Shown: positions 43,869 through 52,729 of the stretch, piece after piece
Layout of the letters: the number at the start of each line of letters is the position of its first letter
Position numbering within the stretch: position 1 is the first letter of the stretch
From: Bdellovibrio sp. ZAP7
GTDB lineage: Bacteria > Bdellovibrionota > UBA1018 > CAIMNF01
Assembly (NCBI GenBank): GCA_945874535.1
Contig: CAMCGZ010000009.1
Coordinates: 1-64,000 of the forward strand
Length of the DNA stretch: 64,000 nt
Direction: 5' to 3'
The notes under the pieces: model-generated
The model's database searches: none
Told to the model about the DNA's origin: nothing
Seen by the model: the letters and a program-made list of their open reading frames with translations, nothing else
Made by a program: the position numbers and the translations under genes

Positions 43869-44687
43869 ATGGTCCCCGTCACCGGTCTTCTCATCGTCAA
43901 AAACGAGCAGGAATTCATCGAACGTGCGCTGAATTCGCTCCTTTGGTGCGATGAGATTCTGGTCATCGATTCTCACAGCACCGACGGGACTCCAGGGATT
44001 TGTACCGATCCGGTCCGTCCTTGGGCCCCGAAGATGAGATTCATCCAGAAAGAATGGTCGGGGTTTTCATCCCAGCGCAATTTCGGTATCGATCAGGCAC
44101 GTCACGATTGGATTTTCTTTCTGGACGGTGACGAACAGTGCTCACCGGAATTGTCGCAGAAAATCGGAGAAACTTTGAACAGCCCGGGTCTTCGTCCCGG
44201 GATCTACAAGGTACGCCGTCAGGAGTTCTTTCTCGGAAAACCGATCCACCATGGAATCTGGAATCCCTCCTATCATGAACGGCTCTTCCACAAGTCGGGG
44301 GTCCGTTTTGTCGGCGAGGTCCATGAGGGCATCAGCGGAGGGTCGCCACTCGGAAAAATCGATGCCCCCATCGTTCATGTGGAAGATCTCAGAATCGAAC
44401 GATTCCTCGTGAAACTGAATCACTACACCACCATTCAAGCCGAAGCGGACTATCGACGCGGACTCAGAACCGGCTTCACCCGCATCCTGCTTTCCTTCCC
44501 CGCCATGCTCTACAAAAATTACATCTATTACGGTGCCTGGAAAGACGGTCGCGAAGGACTCATCATCTCCATCCTCGAGGGGATTTCCAGGACTGTCCGG
44601 CATCTCAAGATCTGGCAGATTCAGACCCTGACTTCAAACGGTAACCCTCACCGTAGACAGTCTGAAGATCCGCCTCCCAGCTACTGA
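43869..44687 (+). CDS. Family 2 glycosyltransferase (WaaE/KdtX-like)
   Basis: 272 residues. GT-A fold: VKNEQEFIERALNSL, EILVIDSHSTDGT, and WIFFLDGDEQC with the metal-binding DGD. HGIWNPSYHERLF and VGEVHEG match the lipopolysaccharide core beta-1,4-glucosyltransferase WaaE group. It acts at the inner membrane on an LPS or glycolipid acceptor. The 3' end overlaps the convergent response regulator gene by 83 bases. Confidence 0.85.
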   Translation: MVPVTGLLIVKNEQEFIERALNSLLWCDEILVIDSHSTDGTPGICTDPVRPWAPKMRFIQKEWSGFSSQRNFGIDQARHDWIFFLDGDEQCSPELSQKIGETLNSPGLRPGIYKVRRQEFFLGKPIHHGIWNPSYHERLFHKSGVRFVGEVHEGISGGSPLGKIDAPIVHVEDLRIERFLVKLNHYTTIQAEADYRRGLRTGFTRILLSFPAMLYKNYIYYGAWKDGREGLIISILEGISRTVRHLKIWQIQTLTSNGNPHRRQSEDPPPSY

Positions 44688-45303
44688 GCTTCTTCCGGAG
44701 AGTGCTCAAATGAGCGTCGATCAGACGGTCGTTCTTGCGACCGTCTTCCCAGACTCGCTCCATGATCTCTTTACGTGAAACCACCGCACCGGGACGGCGG
44801 AGCAACAGTTCGAGAATCCCATACTCCACAGGCCCAAGATCGAGAAGCACCCCGTTCAAGCGGACCTCGCGGGCGAGGGTATTCATCACCAAATTCGCGA
44901 ATCCGATCTCTGGGATCGCCGGCTCCTGGATTTGACGGACACGGTTCAACTTGGAACGGATCCGCGAGAGCAGCTCATCAATCTCAAAGGGCTTCGAGAT
45001 GAAATCATCCGCTCCGAAATCGAACGCCTCGATCCGCTGCCGCGTGGTATTCGCCGCGGTGACCATCAGAATCGGAATGTGCCGGGTCAACTCATGCTCA
45101 CGGATTTTTTGTACCGCGGAGATGCCGTCCAGATCGGGCATCATCACATCCATGAGGATCAAATCCGGTCTCAACTCGAGTGAGCGCTTCACAGCCTCAT
45201 TCCCGTTCGAGGCGAACTCGGTTTCATACAAGCCCGAGAGGAACTCCCCGAGCAACAACCTGATCTGGGGTTCGTCGTCCACAATCAAAATCCTGCTCTT
45301 CAT
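44605..45303 (-). CDS. OmpR/PhoB-family response regulator
   Basis: 232 residues. The receiver domain has DDEP, phospho-acceptor Asp in LMDVMMPDLDG and Lys in ISKPFE. The winged-helix DNA-binding domain ends in VYGEGYRLK. No histidine kinase gene is adjacent. It is last in a four-gene operon (HAD, radical SAM, MORN-like lipoprotein, regulator), each joined by 4-base overlaps, and its final 83 bases are antisense to the glycosyltransferase gene. Confidence 0.92.
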   Translation of the reverse strand: MKSRILIVDDEPQIRLLLGEFLSGLYETEFASNGNEAVKRSLELRPDLILMDVMMPDLDGISAVQKIREHELTRHIPILMVTAANTTRQRIEAFDFGADDFISKPFEIDELLSRIRSKLNRVRQIQEPAIPEIGFANLVMNTLAREVRLNGVLLDLGPVEYGILELLLRRPGAVVSRKEIMERVWEDGRKNDRLIDAHLSTLRKKLSSWEADLQTVYGEGYRLKSGSESARS

Positions 45304-45677
45304 TTTCCACTCCCTGTTTTTTGCTGAATCAGCAGATCCATTTTTTTCCTGATTTCTTCGGAGGGTGTTTTTTCAACCCCCTGATCGAAAAACTTGAGCG
45401 CAATCAGTCGCCCGTCCTCGGCATAATGGAGCCAGATGCCGGATTTGAGCCCTTCCTGGAACTCCCCCTCGAGTGCGATCCTGCCCGTAGAAGCGTAAGA
45501 TTGCAGAAACTTCCCGTGGTTCACGGTTCTGCCGTCTTTCCGGACCTTCTGGGTACAACGCTTGTCGCCCATGATCCTCGGATTCCAGGAGATGTCACCC
45601 GCCTCAGAGCAGGGCTTCGTGATGGAGCAGGCAACCGGGAACAGGATCAGCACCGGAATAGCAAAAACCATTCTCAT
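45300..45677 (-). CDS. Small MORN-repeat-like lipoprotein
   Basis: 125 residues. The signal ends in a lipobox (PVACS). The middle contains a MORN-type pattern (GKFLQSYASTGRIALEGEF and GLKSGIWLHYAEDGRL), as in toxin-antitoxin-like and envelope proteins with short beta hairpins. Cys residues at positions about 17, 23 and 41. Role unknown; coupled on both sides by ATGA overlaps to the radical SAM gene and the response regulator. Confidence 0.65.
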   Translation of the reverse strand: MRMVFAIPVLILFPVACSITKPCSEAGDISWNPRIMGDKRCTQKVRKDGRTVNHGKFLQSYASTGRIALEGEFQEGLKSGIWLHYAEDGRLIALKFFDQGVEKTPSEEIRKKMDLLIQQKTGSGK

Positions 45678-47572
45678 GATTGCAGCGCCTTCCGGATCAA
45701 AAGCGGATCCACTTGTGGTTTCGGGACCTTGAATTCGAACCAGTTTCTCACATCCTCATCGAGACCGATCCCGAGCATGTAATTGTAAACCGCCTTGCGG
45801 AGCCCAGGACCGAATCGATCGTGGTCGATTCCGCTCTCGTCCTCGAATGGGAGATCATTCTGCGCGAAAACGGGCTCCTGACGTCCATCGATCCGGATTC
45901 CGTATTCCTCGGGCGCCATCCCGACTCCTGAGTGCACCGTTGCCGAGAACCGGTGCCAGAAGGCGGAACTGAGGCATCCCTCTTTGAATAACTGCCTGAC
46001 GCGCTCGAGACTGTCGACCGTCTCCTGGACTGTCTGAGTCGGAAATCCATACATGAGGTAAGCATGAACCAGGACTCGGGCTTCGCGGAAATTCCGTGTG
46101 ACCCGGGCCACCTGTTCGACGGTCACCCCTTTCTTCATTTTTTTCAACAAACGATCCGAGGCGACTTCGAGACCTCCCGAGACCGCCACACAACCGGCAT
46201 CGCTCATCAGCTCGGTGACCTCGCGACTGAACGCTTTCTCGAACCGGATATTGCCCCACCAGGAAAACGAAAGACCCTCTGAAACCAGCTGTCTCGAAAG
46301 CTCTTTCAGCACCGCCGGAGGAGCCGCCTCATCCACAAAATGGAATCCGCTCGAGCCGCTCTCCGCATGCAAGCGTCTCATCCGCTCGACGGTGAGTTGC
46401 ACGGGCGAAATCTCGTAACGTTTGATGTAATCGAGGCTGATGTCACAGAAACTGCACTGGTGCCAGTAGCAACCGTGCGCCAGCATCAACTTGTTCCAGT
46501 GCAAATCGGACCAGAACCGGTGCATGGGATTCAACATCTCCACCAGTGAAAGGTAGGATCCGAGGGGGAGTCCCTCCAGGGTGGGAAACCCGGTTCCGGT
46601 CTGGGGAATATCATGGACTTCGGAACTCGAACAGAATTCGATCACCCCGGGCAAGCGGTCGGATTCGAGGAAGGTCCGGAGGAGACGGTCGCGCGACCCC
46701 TGTCCGCTCCAGAACTCGAGCAGTCTTTCGAGCGGTCGCTCCCCATCATCGAGAGTGAGGGCGTCGAAAAACCGCAGGAGCCTTCCATCCTTGACCCTTC
46801 TGAGCTCGGTGTTCACATATCCCCCGCCGAGGGCGATCCTGATCTTCGGATCGATTTTACGGATCACCGAAGCGATCCTGAGAGCACCGAGCATGCAGCC
46901 GGGAAACGGTACGGTCAGCAACACCACATCGGGTGTGTGCTTCCGCACCACACCGGTCACCAGGCTCTCGAGCAATTCAGGAATCAGCGGATGCCCGGAT
47001 TCGAGCTCCTCAAGTAGAGGGTCGAGACTCGGGGCGCTCGCAGCAAGCTTCTCACCGTATCGTGAAAGCGAAAACTGCGGGTCCACTCCGGCCTGAATCA
47101 CATCCGTGAGGTCATCGATATACAGGCTCGCCAGGTGTTTGGCCTGATCCTGCGTCCCCATGCCACCAAAAGCCCATTCGAGGTCATCGGTGTCGACCGT
47201 CGAAAAACGCGGTCCCTCGGGGAGCAGGGTACGGGAGGCGATCCGATGCGCCAGTGTGGCGTCCTTCCCCTGGAGAAACCGGATGACTGGAGAAATGGTC
47301 CTCCGGTACTCCGCGTAGGCATCCAAAAAGAAACTCACAGATGGATTCGAGCGGACCACAGGCTCACGCCCGATCCGTTCTTCGAGCGATGCCCGGATGA
47401 GGTCCAGACCTTCCTCCGAGAAAAGTCGGAGAACCAGTCCGAGGCCGAGATCGTCCTGGACCGCCTCATATCCGAGTGACCTCAAGAATCCGGTGAGGAA
47501 ACTCGTCGCCGGATAGGGCGTGTTCACCTGGACCAGAGGAGGAATGAGGCTGAGAACTTTTAGCGGTTTCAG
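45674..47572 (-). CDS. B12-binding-type radical SAM protein with CTG start
   Basis: 632 residues from CTG 47572. This start restores the normal N-terminal strand of the family (KPLKVLSLIPPLVQVNTPYPAT), has GGGAG 8 bases upstream and overlaps the HAD stop as CTGA; the GTG at 47527 would cut off that strand. An N-terminal cobalamin-binding-like Rossmann domain (to about 290) lacks a recognisable DxHxxG. The radical SAM cluster is CYWHQCSFC, C-x4-C-x2-C rather than C-x3-C-x2-C, followed by a TIM barrel with FVDEAAPP and GGLEVASDRLL. Substrate unknown; context (HAD phosphatase, lipoprotein, regulator) gives no clear pathway. Confidence 0.8.
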   Translation of the reverse strand: MKPLKVLSLIPPLVQVNTPYPATSFLTGFLRSLGYEAVQDDLGLGLVLRLFSEEGLDLIRASLEERIGREPVVRSNPSVSFFLDAYAEYRRTISPVIRFLQGKDATLAHRIASRTLLPEGPRFSTVDTDDLEWAFGGMGTQDQAKHLASLYIDDLTDVIQAGVDPQFSLSRYGEKLAASAPSLDPLLEELESGHPLIPELLESLVTGVVRKHTPDVVLLTVPFPGCMLGALRIASVIRKIDPKIRIALGGGYVNTELRRVKDGRLLRFFDALTLDDGERPLERLLEFWSGQGSRDRLLRTFLESDRLPGVIEFCSSSEVHDIPQTGTGFPTLEGLPLGSYLSLVEMLNPMHRFWSDLHWNKLMLAHGCYWHQCSFCDISLDYIKRYEISPVQLTVERMRRLHAESGSSGFHFVDEAAPPAVLKELSRQLVSEGLSFSWWGNIRFEKAFSREVTELMSDAGCVAVSGGLEVASDRLLKKMKKGVTVEQVARVTRNFREARVLVHAYLMYGFPTQTVQETVDSLERVRQLFKEGCLSSAFWHRFSATVHSGVGMAPEEYGIRIDGRQEPVFAQNDLPFEDESGIDHDRFGPGLRKAVYNYMLGIGLDEDVRNWFEFKVPKPQVDPLLIRKALQS

Positions 47573-48354
47573 AAATGGAACTCCCGGATCCGGTAGATCC
47601 CCGATCCCGAAGGAGCAGGATGATCACTGCTCACACTCTCGATGAAAACATTCATGGTTTCGGGAGGGAAAACCTCTTTCATGGCAACCAGGTTCTTCGG
47701 CTCGTTCTCGAAGCTGGCAATGACCTTGCCGAATCCAGTGATCGTACGCGCCGCACCCGTCTTGAAATCCAGATCGTCGAGATGACGCTTCGGTTTCAGG
47801 ATGAGCCGGGTCCGTTCCACCTCGATCGGAAGACCGTGACTCTTCAATTGATCGAAGGTGCCGAACGCCATGAGTGGCACATCTCTTCCGGTCAGGTACA
47901 CAATCATGACACCCGCTTCGTAGAGGGTTTTTACAAACTGTACCGCTCCGGGAGTGGGCTCGTCATGACGGAGGTATTCATTTGCGAAGAACCGGGCACG
48001 CCAAAAACGTTTGGCATGTTTCAAATGGTGATCGTAAGGGGACACATCACTCGGGATCTTTTTGATCTCCCAGACGTCTTCGAGTGAATACCTCATTTCG
48101 GAGGGTTCGAGATCCGAAAGCTTTTCCCGGGTCTCATGAAAGGAGCCCGATTCAGGATGGGTCAGCCACTCCTTCAGGATTTCGAATGAACGCTTCGAAA
48201 CATCGAAGAGCGTGGAATCGAGATCGAACACGACGACCGGAAGCCCTCCCCGTTCGATTTCCTGGCGACATCGCAACAGGACTTCACGGATCACCTCTTC
48301 TGCCGCGAGCGGGTGGAATTGCGTTTTCTCGATCCATGCGTTCCGGATGTACAT
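47569..48354 (-). CDS. HAD-superfamily phosphatase-like protein
   Basis: 261 residues. HAD motif I VFDLDSTLFD with both Asp, motif II Thr in VYLTGRD, and a Lys in LILKPKRH. It likely hydrolyses a phosphate ester; there is a helical cap insertion at about 60-130. First gene of the operon, expressed from a leaderless-type promoter. Its stop TGA overlaps the CTG start of the radical SAM gene. Confidence 0.8.
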   Translation of the reverse strand: MYIRNAWIEKTQFHPLAAEEVIREVLLRCRQEIERGGLPVVVFDLDSTLFDVSKRSFEILKEWLTHPESGSFHETREKLSDLEPSEMRYSLEDVWEIKKIPSDVSPYDHHLKHAKRFWRARFFANEYLRHDEPTPGAVQFVKTLYEAGVMIVYLTGRDVPLMAFGTFDQLKSHGLPIEVERTRLILKPKRHLDDLDFKTGAARTITGFGKVIASFENEPKNLVAMKEVFPPETMNVFIESVSSDHPAPSGSGIYRIREFHF

Positions 48355-48389
48355 GGAACGATTTTATAGCAAAACCGGCTCGATTTGAA
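48355..48389 (-). promoter_or_regulatory. Promoter of the HAD/radical SAM operon, leaderless type
   Basis: Minus strand: TTCAAA (48389-48384), 17-base spacer, TAAAAT (48366-48361, within TATAAAAT), then 6 bases to ATG 48354. Confidence 0.55.
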
Positions 48390-48396
48390 CGGCTAA

Positions 48397-49200
48397 TCAA
48401 GTCCGTGAGTATTGGCGCCAGGCTTTCACGAGTGCCGAAATCCGGGGTGCATCCAATGTGGCGCCGGCTTTGCCTCCTCGCCGGAGCGCTGAACCGACGA
48501 TCAGGCGGAGCCCGGGTTCCGAGTACGCCAGGCCCTCGACCGTCATTCCGCTCCCTACATAGAGGGGAACCCCACAATGGCGGGCCGAGCCGAGCGCCGC
48601 CCGCAAGGACTCTTCGGCCGGCAACCTGCCGGTAGTGGCCCCGGTTACAATCACTCCATCCGCCCCACCGCGACCGGCAACCTCCTCAATCGCGATTCCC
48701 AGATCGTCCGAAGAAAGGGTACGGGCATGCTTGACGTGAACATCGGCCAGGATCCTGACCCTGCCTCCCAAACGCTGGTTCTCCCGGACCCAGCGGGCGG
48801 CCTCTCCCTCGATCAGACCCTGATCCGTGGCGACCACACCCGCGAGCACGTTGATGCGGACAAAGGCCGCTCCGGTCACGGTGGCGATGGCCAGGGCGGC
48901 ATCGGCATCATTCCGGAGAACATTGATTCCGAGTGGAATTTTGACGGATTCGATCACAGCGGATGCGATCACCGACATGGCTGCGATGGTTTCAGCCGGC
49001 ACCCGGTTCTTGTAAAAGGGAGCATCCCCGAAATTCTCGATGATCAATCCCTCAAAGCCGGACTTCTCGAGTCGCTTGGCCTCTTCCACAGCCCGCTCGC
49101 GAGCCAGATGGAGTACTTTCGAAGGAGGTTTTCCATTCGCACCGGGTGATCCGGGCAATGCGGGAAGATGAATCACTCCAATCAGACCCGGAAGACTCAC
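48397..49200 (-). CDS. BtpA/SgcQ-family TIM-barrel protein
   Basis: 267 residues from GTG 49200, which overlaps the nucleotidase stop (GTGA). N-terminal VIHLPALPGSP and glycine-rich TIM-barrel strands (GLIIENFGDAPF, RILADVHVKHA, VIVTGATTG, LYVGSGMTVE) identify the BtpA family. The cyanobacterial member stabilises photosystem I; in other bacteria the role is unknown and a sugar or nucleotide substrate is possible. Coupling to a nucleotidase may hint at a nucleoside-sugar role. Confidence 0.8.
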   Translation of the reverse strand: MSLPGLIGVIHLPALPGSPGANGKPPSKVLHLARERAVEEAKRLEKSGFEGLIIENFGDAPFYKNRVPAETIAAMSVIASAVIESVKIPLGINVLRNDADAALAIATVTGAAFVRINVLAGVVATDQGLIEGEAARWVRENQRLGGRVRILADVHVKHARTLSSDDLGIAIEEVAGRGGADGVIVTGATTGRLPAEESLRAALGSARHCGVPLYVGSGMTVEGLAYSEPGLRLIVGSALRRGGKAGATLDAPRISALVKAWRQYSRT

Positions 49201-50954
49201 GGCAACTCCCTCATGATCTCGTTGATCCCCTCTTCGATCATCTGCTGGTCGATCCGGCCCTCGAGACCGAAAACGCCTTCGTCGAGCATCTTCTCGCCCG
49301 GAGTGAGCGCCAGGATCGTGCCGATCTTTCTCAGATGCTTTTCCATGGTGTCCCAGATCGTGTGTTCGGTTTGCCGGGATCCGATGAAGAGCAGCTTGGC
49401 CAAGGGAGTGATCCCGAATGCTCCACGCACCAAGGATTCCGTGGTGGCGGTCTTGTACCAGCGCCACTTCCTGAGAGGCTGTCCGTTGATCCGGATATTC
49501 TTGGGCACAAAGCGGGTCAGGTACCTTTTGGAATCGCGACCATCGTGACGGGCCCGGAGCCGATCGTAATCGGAGTCACCCAGCGCGACCAGATCGTAGG
49601 TCAAGCCACTGAAAGCCAGGAAATACCCGTATCGCAGGGAGTACTCGAGGCCGATCTTGAGCGCGATTCCCGGGAGTTTCCCGGTGTAAACGTAAAGTCC
49701 CTCGTTCTGTTCCTGCTCGAACTTACGGGGATACATCTCCATCAAGGTCAAGCGGGAAACCACCCCAGCAGGCTGCGGGGTGTTTCCATGGAATGCTCCC
49801 ACATCGAGGGCGATCTCTGCGCCGGTGATGCTCTTCATGGAATCCACTGCGAATTGCGAGAAAGCCGTCGGTCCGCGATCACCCGAAACCAGTCGAACCT
49901 CGGACTTCCCGATCGGTTTTCGCAAATCCGAACCGTACACCCGTTCGAGCGCCTGCTCCGCCTCGGCAAGGTATCGGTCCTGTGCAGGATCCCGAGGCCC
50001 CTCTAAATCCACCGGAACCAGTTCGTAGGACAGCACCCGCGGTTTTTCTCCGCGAACCGCTTCGACCAGGATTTTTCCGATGAAATGCCCGTTAAACCCG
50101 CTTTGAACGACCGGTACCTCCCGGCCTTCCCGGTTCGGCACGATCGCCATGCTCTCGAGCACGGTGTGGGAGTGACCGCCGATCACCAAATCCAAGCCTC
50201 TTGAAGAGGCTGCAAGTTCCTTGTCATCGCTATACCCGATGTGAGTGAGCGCGATCACGAGATCATGTTCCCGATCGAGATCGTCGATCACCTCGTTCGC
50301 AACTCCCGTTTCGATGTGAGTTTCGCCCGATTCCGGATCATTGTAACTTCCATCACGGAAGTCGACGATCTTCATGTCGTTCTTGCGCGACTTGACCCGC
50401 GTGATCCAGCTGTAAAGAGCCTCATCGGTCGAGAGGCCCATCACACCGATGCGAACTCCGCCCCGTTCAAAGCTGGCGGTGGGACGGATCTGCCGGTGGA
50501 GGTTCTTCAGGCGCTTCTTGATCTCAACATTGGCTGAAACCACCGGGAAAGGAAAGGGCGACTGCCCGTACAGGGCATCGAGGTCTCTTGCTCCCATCAA
50601 CCAGTCGTGGTTACCCAGCGTCGCAGCATCAAAACCGAAGCTCTGATAGGCACGCAAAACATGAATTCCATTGTCCGGAAAATAATAGGAGGAGCCTTCG
50701 AGATAGTCCCCGGCATCGAACTTGAGCGTCTCGAAACCCCGGGCACGGCCCTCGTTCTCGAGCTCATCGAGCTTGGCCTTCACTCGGGCCCAGCTTCCGA
50801 ATTCAGGCATCCCGGCACGGGGGGTCCCTGCGGTCTTCAGCGCAGCATGCAGATCGTTCGTATGAAGGATCTGCAACACCACCGCTTCGGCATTCCCGGA
50901 AAGGAGCGCCAGTGGCAGGACCAAGATGAGACGAGCGAGGTGAAGAACCCTCAT
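49197..50954 (-). CDS. Periplasmic 5'-nucleotidase/cyclic phosphodiesterase-like protein
   Basis: 585 residues with a signal peptide (ARLILVLPLALLSGNAEA). The calcineurin-like metallophosphoesterase domain has HTNDLHA, FDAGDYLEG, GNHDWLMG, THIGYSDD and GGHSHT, all metal-binding motifs of UshA-type enzymes. A C-terminal substrate domain (about 350-500) follows, then an extra 80 residues. It should release phosphate from nucleotides in the periplasm. A strong leaderless-type promoter precedes it; the stop overlaps the BtpA gene. Confidence 0.88.
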   Translation of the reverse strand: MRVLHLARLILVLPLALLSGNAEAVVLQILHTNDLHAALKTAGTPRAGMPEFGSWARVKAKLDELENEGRARGFETLKFDAGDYLEGSSYYFPDNGIHVLRAYQSFGFDAATLGNHDWLMGARDLDALYGQSPFPFPVVSANVEIKKRLKNLHRQIRPTASFERGGVRIGVMGLSTDEALYSWITRVKSRKNDMKIVDFRDGSYNDPESGETHIETGVANEVIDDLDREHDLVIALTHIGYSDDKELAASSRGLDLVIGGHSHTVLESMAIVPNREGREVPVVQSGFNGHFIGKILVEAVRGEKPRVLSYELVPVDLEGPRDPAQDRYLAEAEQALERVYGSDLRKPIGKSEVRLVSGDRGPTAFSQFAVDSMKSITGAEIALDVGAFHGNTPQPAGVVSRLTLMEMYPRKFEQEQNEGLYVYTGKLPGIALKIGLEYSLRYGYFLAFSGLTYDLVALGDSDYDRLRARHDGRDSKRYLTRFVPKNIRINGQPLRKWRWYKTATTESLVRGAFGITPLAKLLFIGSRQTEHTIWDTMEKHLRKIGTILALTPGEKMLDEGVFGLEGRIDQQMIEEGINEIMRELP

Positions 50955-50992
50955 AGGGCCGAAACCTTACCGTCTTTGGCACAAGGCGTCAA
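50955..50992 (-). promoter_or_regulatory. Promoter of the nucleotidase-BtpA operon, leaderless type
   Basis: Minus strand: TTGACG (50992-50987), 17-base spacer, TAAGGT (50969-50964), then 9 bases to ATG 50954. No ribosome binding site lies between. Confidence 0.6.
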
Positions 50993-50996
50993 CCCC

Positions 50997-52691
50997 TTAC
51001 CGAATGGCTTCAACATTACGGAATCTCACCCGTTTCGGGGTCAGTGCGTCCGCACCGAGCCGCCGCTTTTTGTCTTCCTCGTAATCCTGGAAATTGCCCT
51101 CGAAGAATTCGACTTTGGAGTCTCCCTCGAACGCCAGGATGTGAGTGGCAATCCGGTTCAAGAACCAGCGATCGTGCGAAATGACGATGGCCGTACCGGC
51201 GAAGTTCACGAGCGCCTCCTCCAGTGCCCGGAGCGTGTTCACATCGAGGTCATTGGTCGGCTCATCGAGCAGGAGCACGTTCGCTCCGGATTTCAGCATC
51301 TTGGCGAGGTGGACGCGGTTGCGCTCCCCCCCCGAGAGGATCCCGACCTTCTTCTGCTGATCGGAACCGGTGAAATTGAAGCGAGAGCAATACGAACGCG
51401 AGGACACTTCCCGATTGCCGAGAAGGACGGTCTCGTTCTTTCCGTCCGAGATCTCCTCCCAGACCGTGTTTTCGGAATTGAGGCTATCGCGGGACTGATC
51501 CACATAACCGAGCTTCACGGTATCGCCGACCCGGATCGATCCGGTATCGGGCGTTTCCTTACCGGTCATCATCTTGAAGAGAGTCGATTTCCCGGCCCCG
51601 TTGCCGCCGATCACTCCCACAATGCTTCCGGGGGGAATCTTGAAGCTCAGATTTTCAAAGAGGAGCTTTCCACCGAAGGACTTCGAGATTTTCTCGGCTT
51701 CGATCACCACACCCCCGAGACGCGGTCCCGGTGGAATGAAAATCTCCATCTCTTCATCCCGGCGCCCGCCTTGGCTCTCGTTCAGGAGTGCTTCGTAAGC
51801 GTTCACACGGGCTTTGCTCTTGGCCTGGCGGGCCTTCGGACTCATGCGGATCCACTCCAGCTCGCGCTCGAGTGTTTTCTGCCGCTTGGTCTCGGATTTT
51901 TCTTCCTGGGCCAGACGATTCTGTTTCTGTTCGAGCCAGCTCGAGTAATTTCCCTGCCAAGGAATCCCGTGACCGCGATCGAGCTCGAGGATCCATCCGG
52001 CGATGTTGTCGAGGAAGTAGCGATCGTGGGTGACCGCGATCACAGTGCCTTCATAACTCTGAAGGAACTGTTCGAGCCAGCCCACGGACTCGGCATCGAG
52101 ATGGTTGGTCGGTTCGTCGAGCAGAAGCACATCGGGTCTTTGGATCAAAAGACGGCAAAGGGCCACACGCCTGCGCTCCCCGCCCGAGAGATTTTTAATC
52201 GGCGTTTCGGAAGACGGGCAACGGAGGGCTTCCATGGAAACTTCGAGTTTGCGGTCGATGTCCCATCCGTCTTTGGCCTCGATTCGCTCCTGAATCACCG
52301 ATTGTTCCTCAAGGAGTTCGGTCATCTCATCCGGATCGAGCTCCGGATCCGCGAACTTCTGACCGATCTCCTCGAACCGTTTCAGATCGCGACCGAGCTC
52401 ACCTGTGCCCTCCATCACGATTTCCTTCACGGTCTTGGCCGGATCGAGTTCGGGCTCCTGTCTCAGGTAACCGAAACTGATCCCGTCCGACGGGAGCACC
52501 TCTCCGTTCACATTTTTTTCCTCACCGGCGATCACCTTCATCAAGGTCGACTTCCCGGCGCCGTTCAGTCCGAGGACTCCGATCTTCGCTCCGTAAAAGA
52601 AAGACAGGGAGATGTCCCGGAGAACGGTTTTGTTGGGAGGATAGATCTTCGAGACCCGACTCATCGAGAAAGCGAACTTCGGTTTAGCCAT
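50997..52691 (-). CDS. ettA: Energy-dependent translational throttle protein (ABC-F ATPase)
   Basis: 564 residues. Two ABC domains without membrane segments: Walker A GLNGAGKST and GGNGAGKST, LSGGE signatures in both, and LLLDEPTNHLD and LLLDEPTNDLD Walker B motifs. The N-terminal FAFSMSRVSKIYPPNK and overall length match EttA, which gates the first elongation step on the ribosome according to ATP/ADP. It follows a barrel gene by 6 bases but has its own promoter signals inside that gene. Confidence 0.95.
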   Translation of the reverse strand: MAKPKFAFSMSRVSKIYPPNKTVLRDISLSFFYGAKIGVLGLNGAGKSTLMKVIAGEEKNVNGEVLPSDGISFGYLRQEPELDPAKTVKEIVMEGTGELGRDLKRFEEIGQKFADPELDPDEMTELLEEQSVIQERIEAKDGWDIDRKLEVSMEALRCPSSETPIKNLSGGERRRVALCRLLIQRPDVLLLDEPTNHLDAESVGWLEQFLQSYEGTVIAVTHDRYFLDNIAGWILELDRGHGIPWQGNYSSWLEQKQNRLAQEEKSETKRQKTLERELEWIRMSPKARQAKSKARVNAYEALLNESQGGRRDEEMEIFIPPGPRLGGVVIEAEKISKSFGGKLLFENLSFKIPPGSIVGVIGGNGAGKSTLFKMMTGKETPDTGSIRVGDTVKLGYVDQSRDSLNSENTVWEEISDGKNETVLLGNREVSSRSYCSRFNFTGSDQQKKVGILSGGERNRVHLAKMLKSGANVLLLDEPTNDLDVNTLRALEEALVNFAGTAIVISHDRWFLNRIATHILAFEGDSKVEFFEGNFQDYEEDKKRRLGADALTPKRVRFRNVEAIR

Positions 52692-52729
52692 AGGTGCTCA
52701 AAGATACCAAACGAGGCGCAAAACCGCAA
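52692..52729 (-). promoter_or_regulatory. Probable ettA promoter inside the upstream gene
   Basis: Minus strand: TTGCGG (52729-52724), 17-base spacer, TATCTT (52706-52701), then 9 bases to ATG 52691. Confidence 0.45.
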
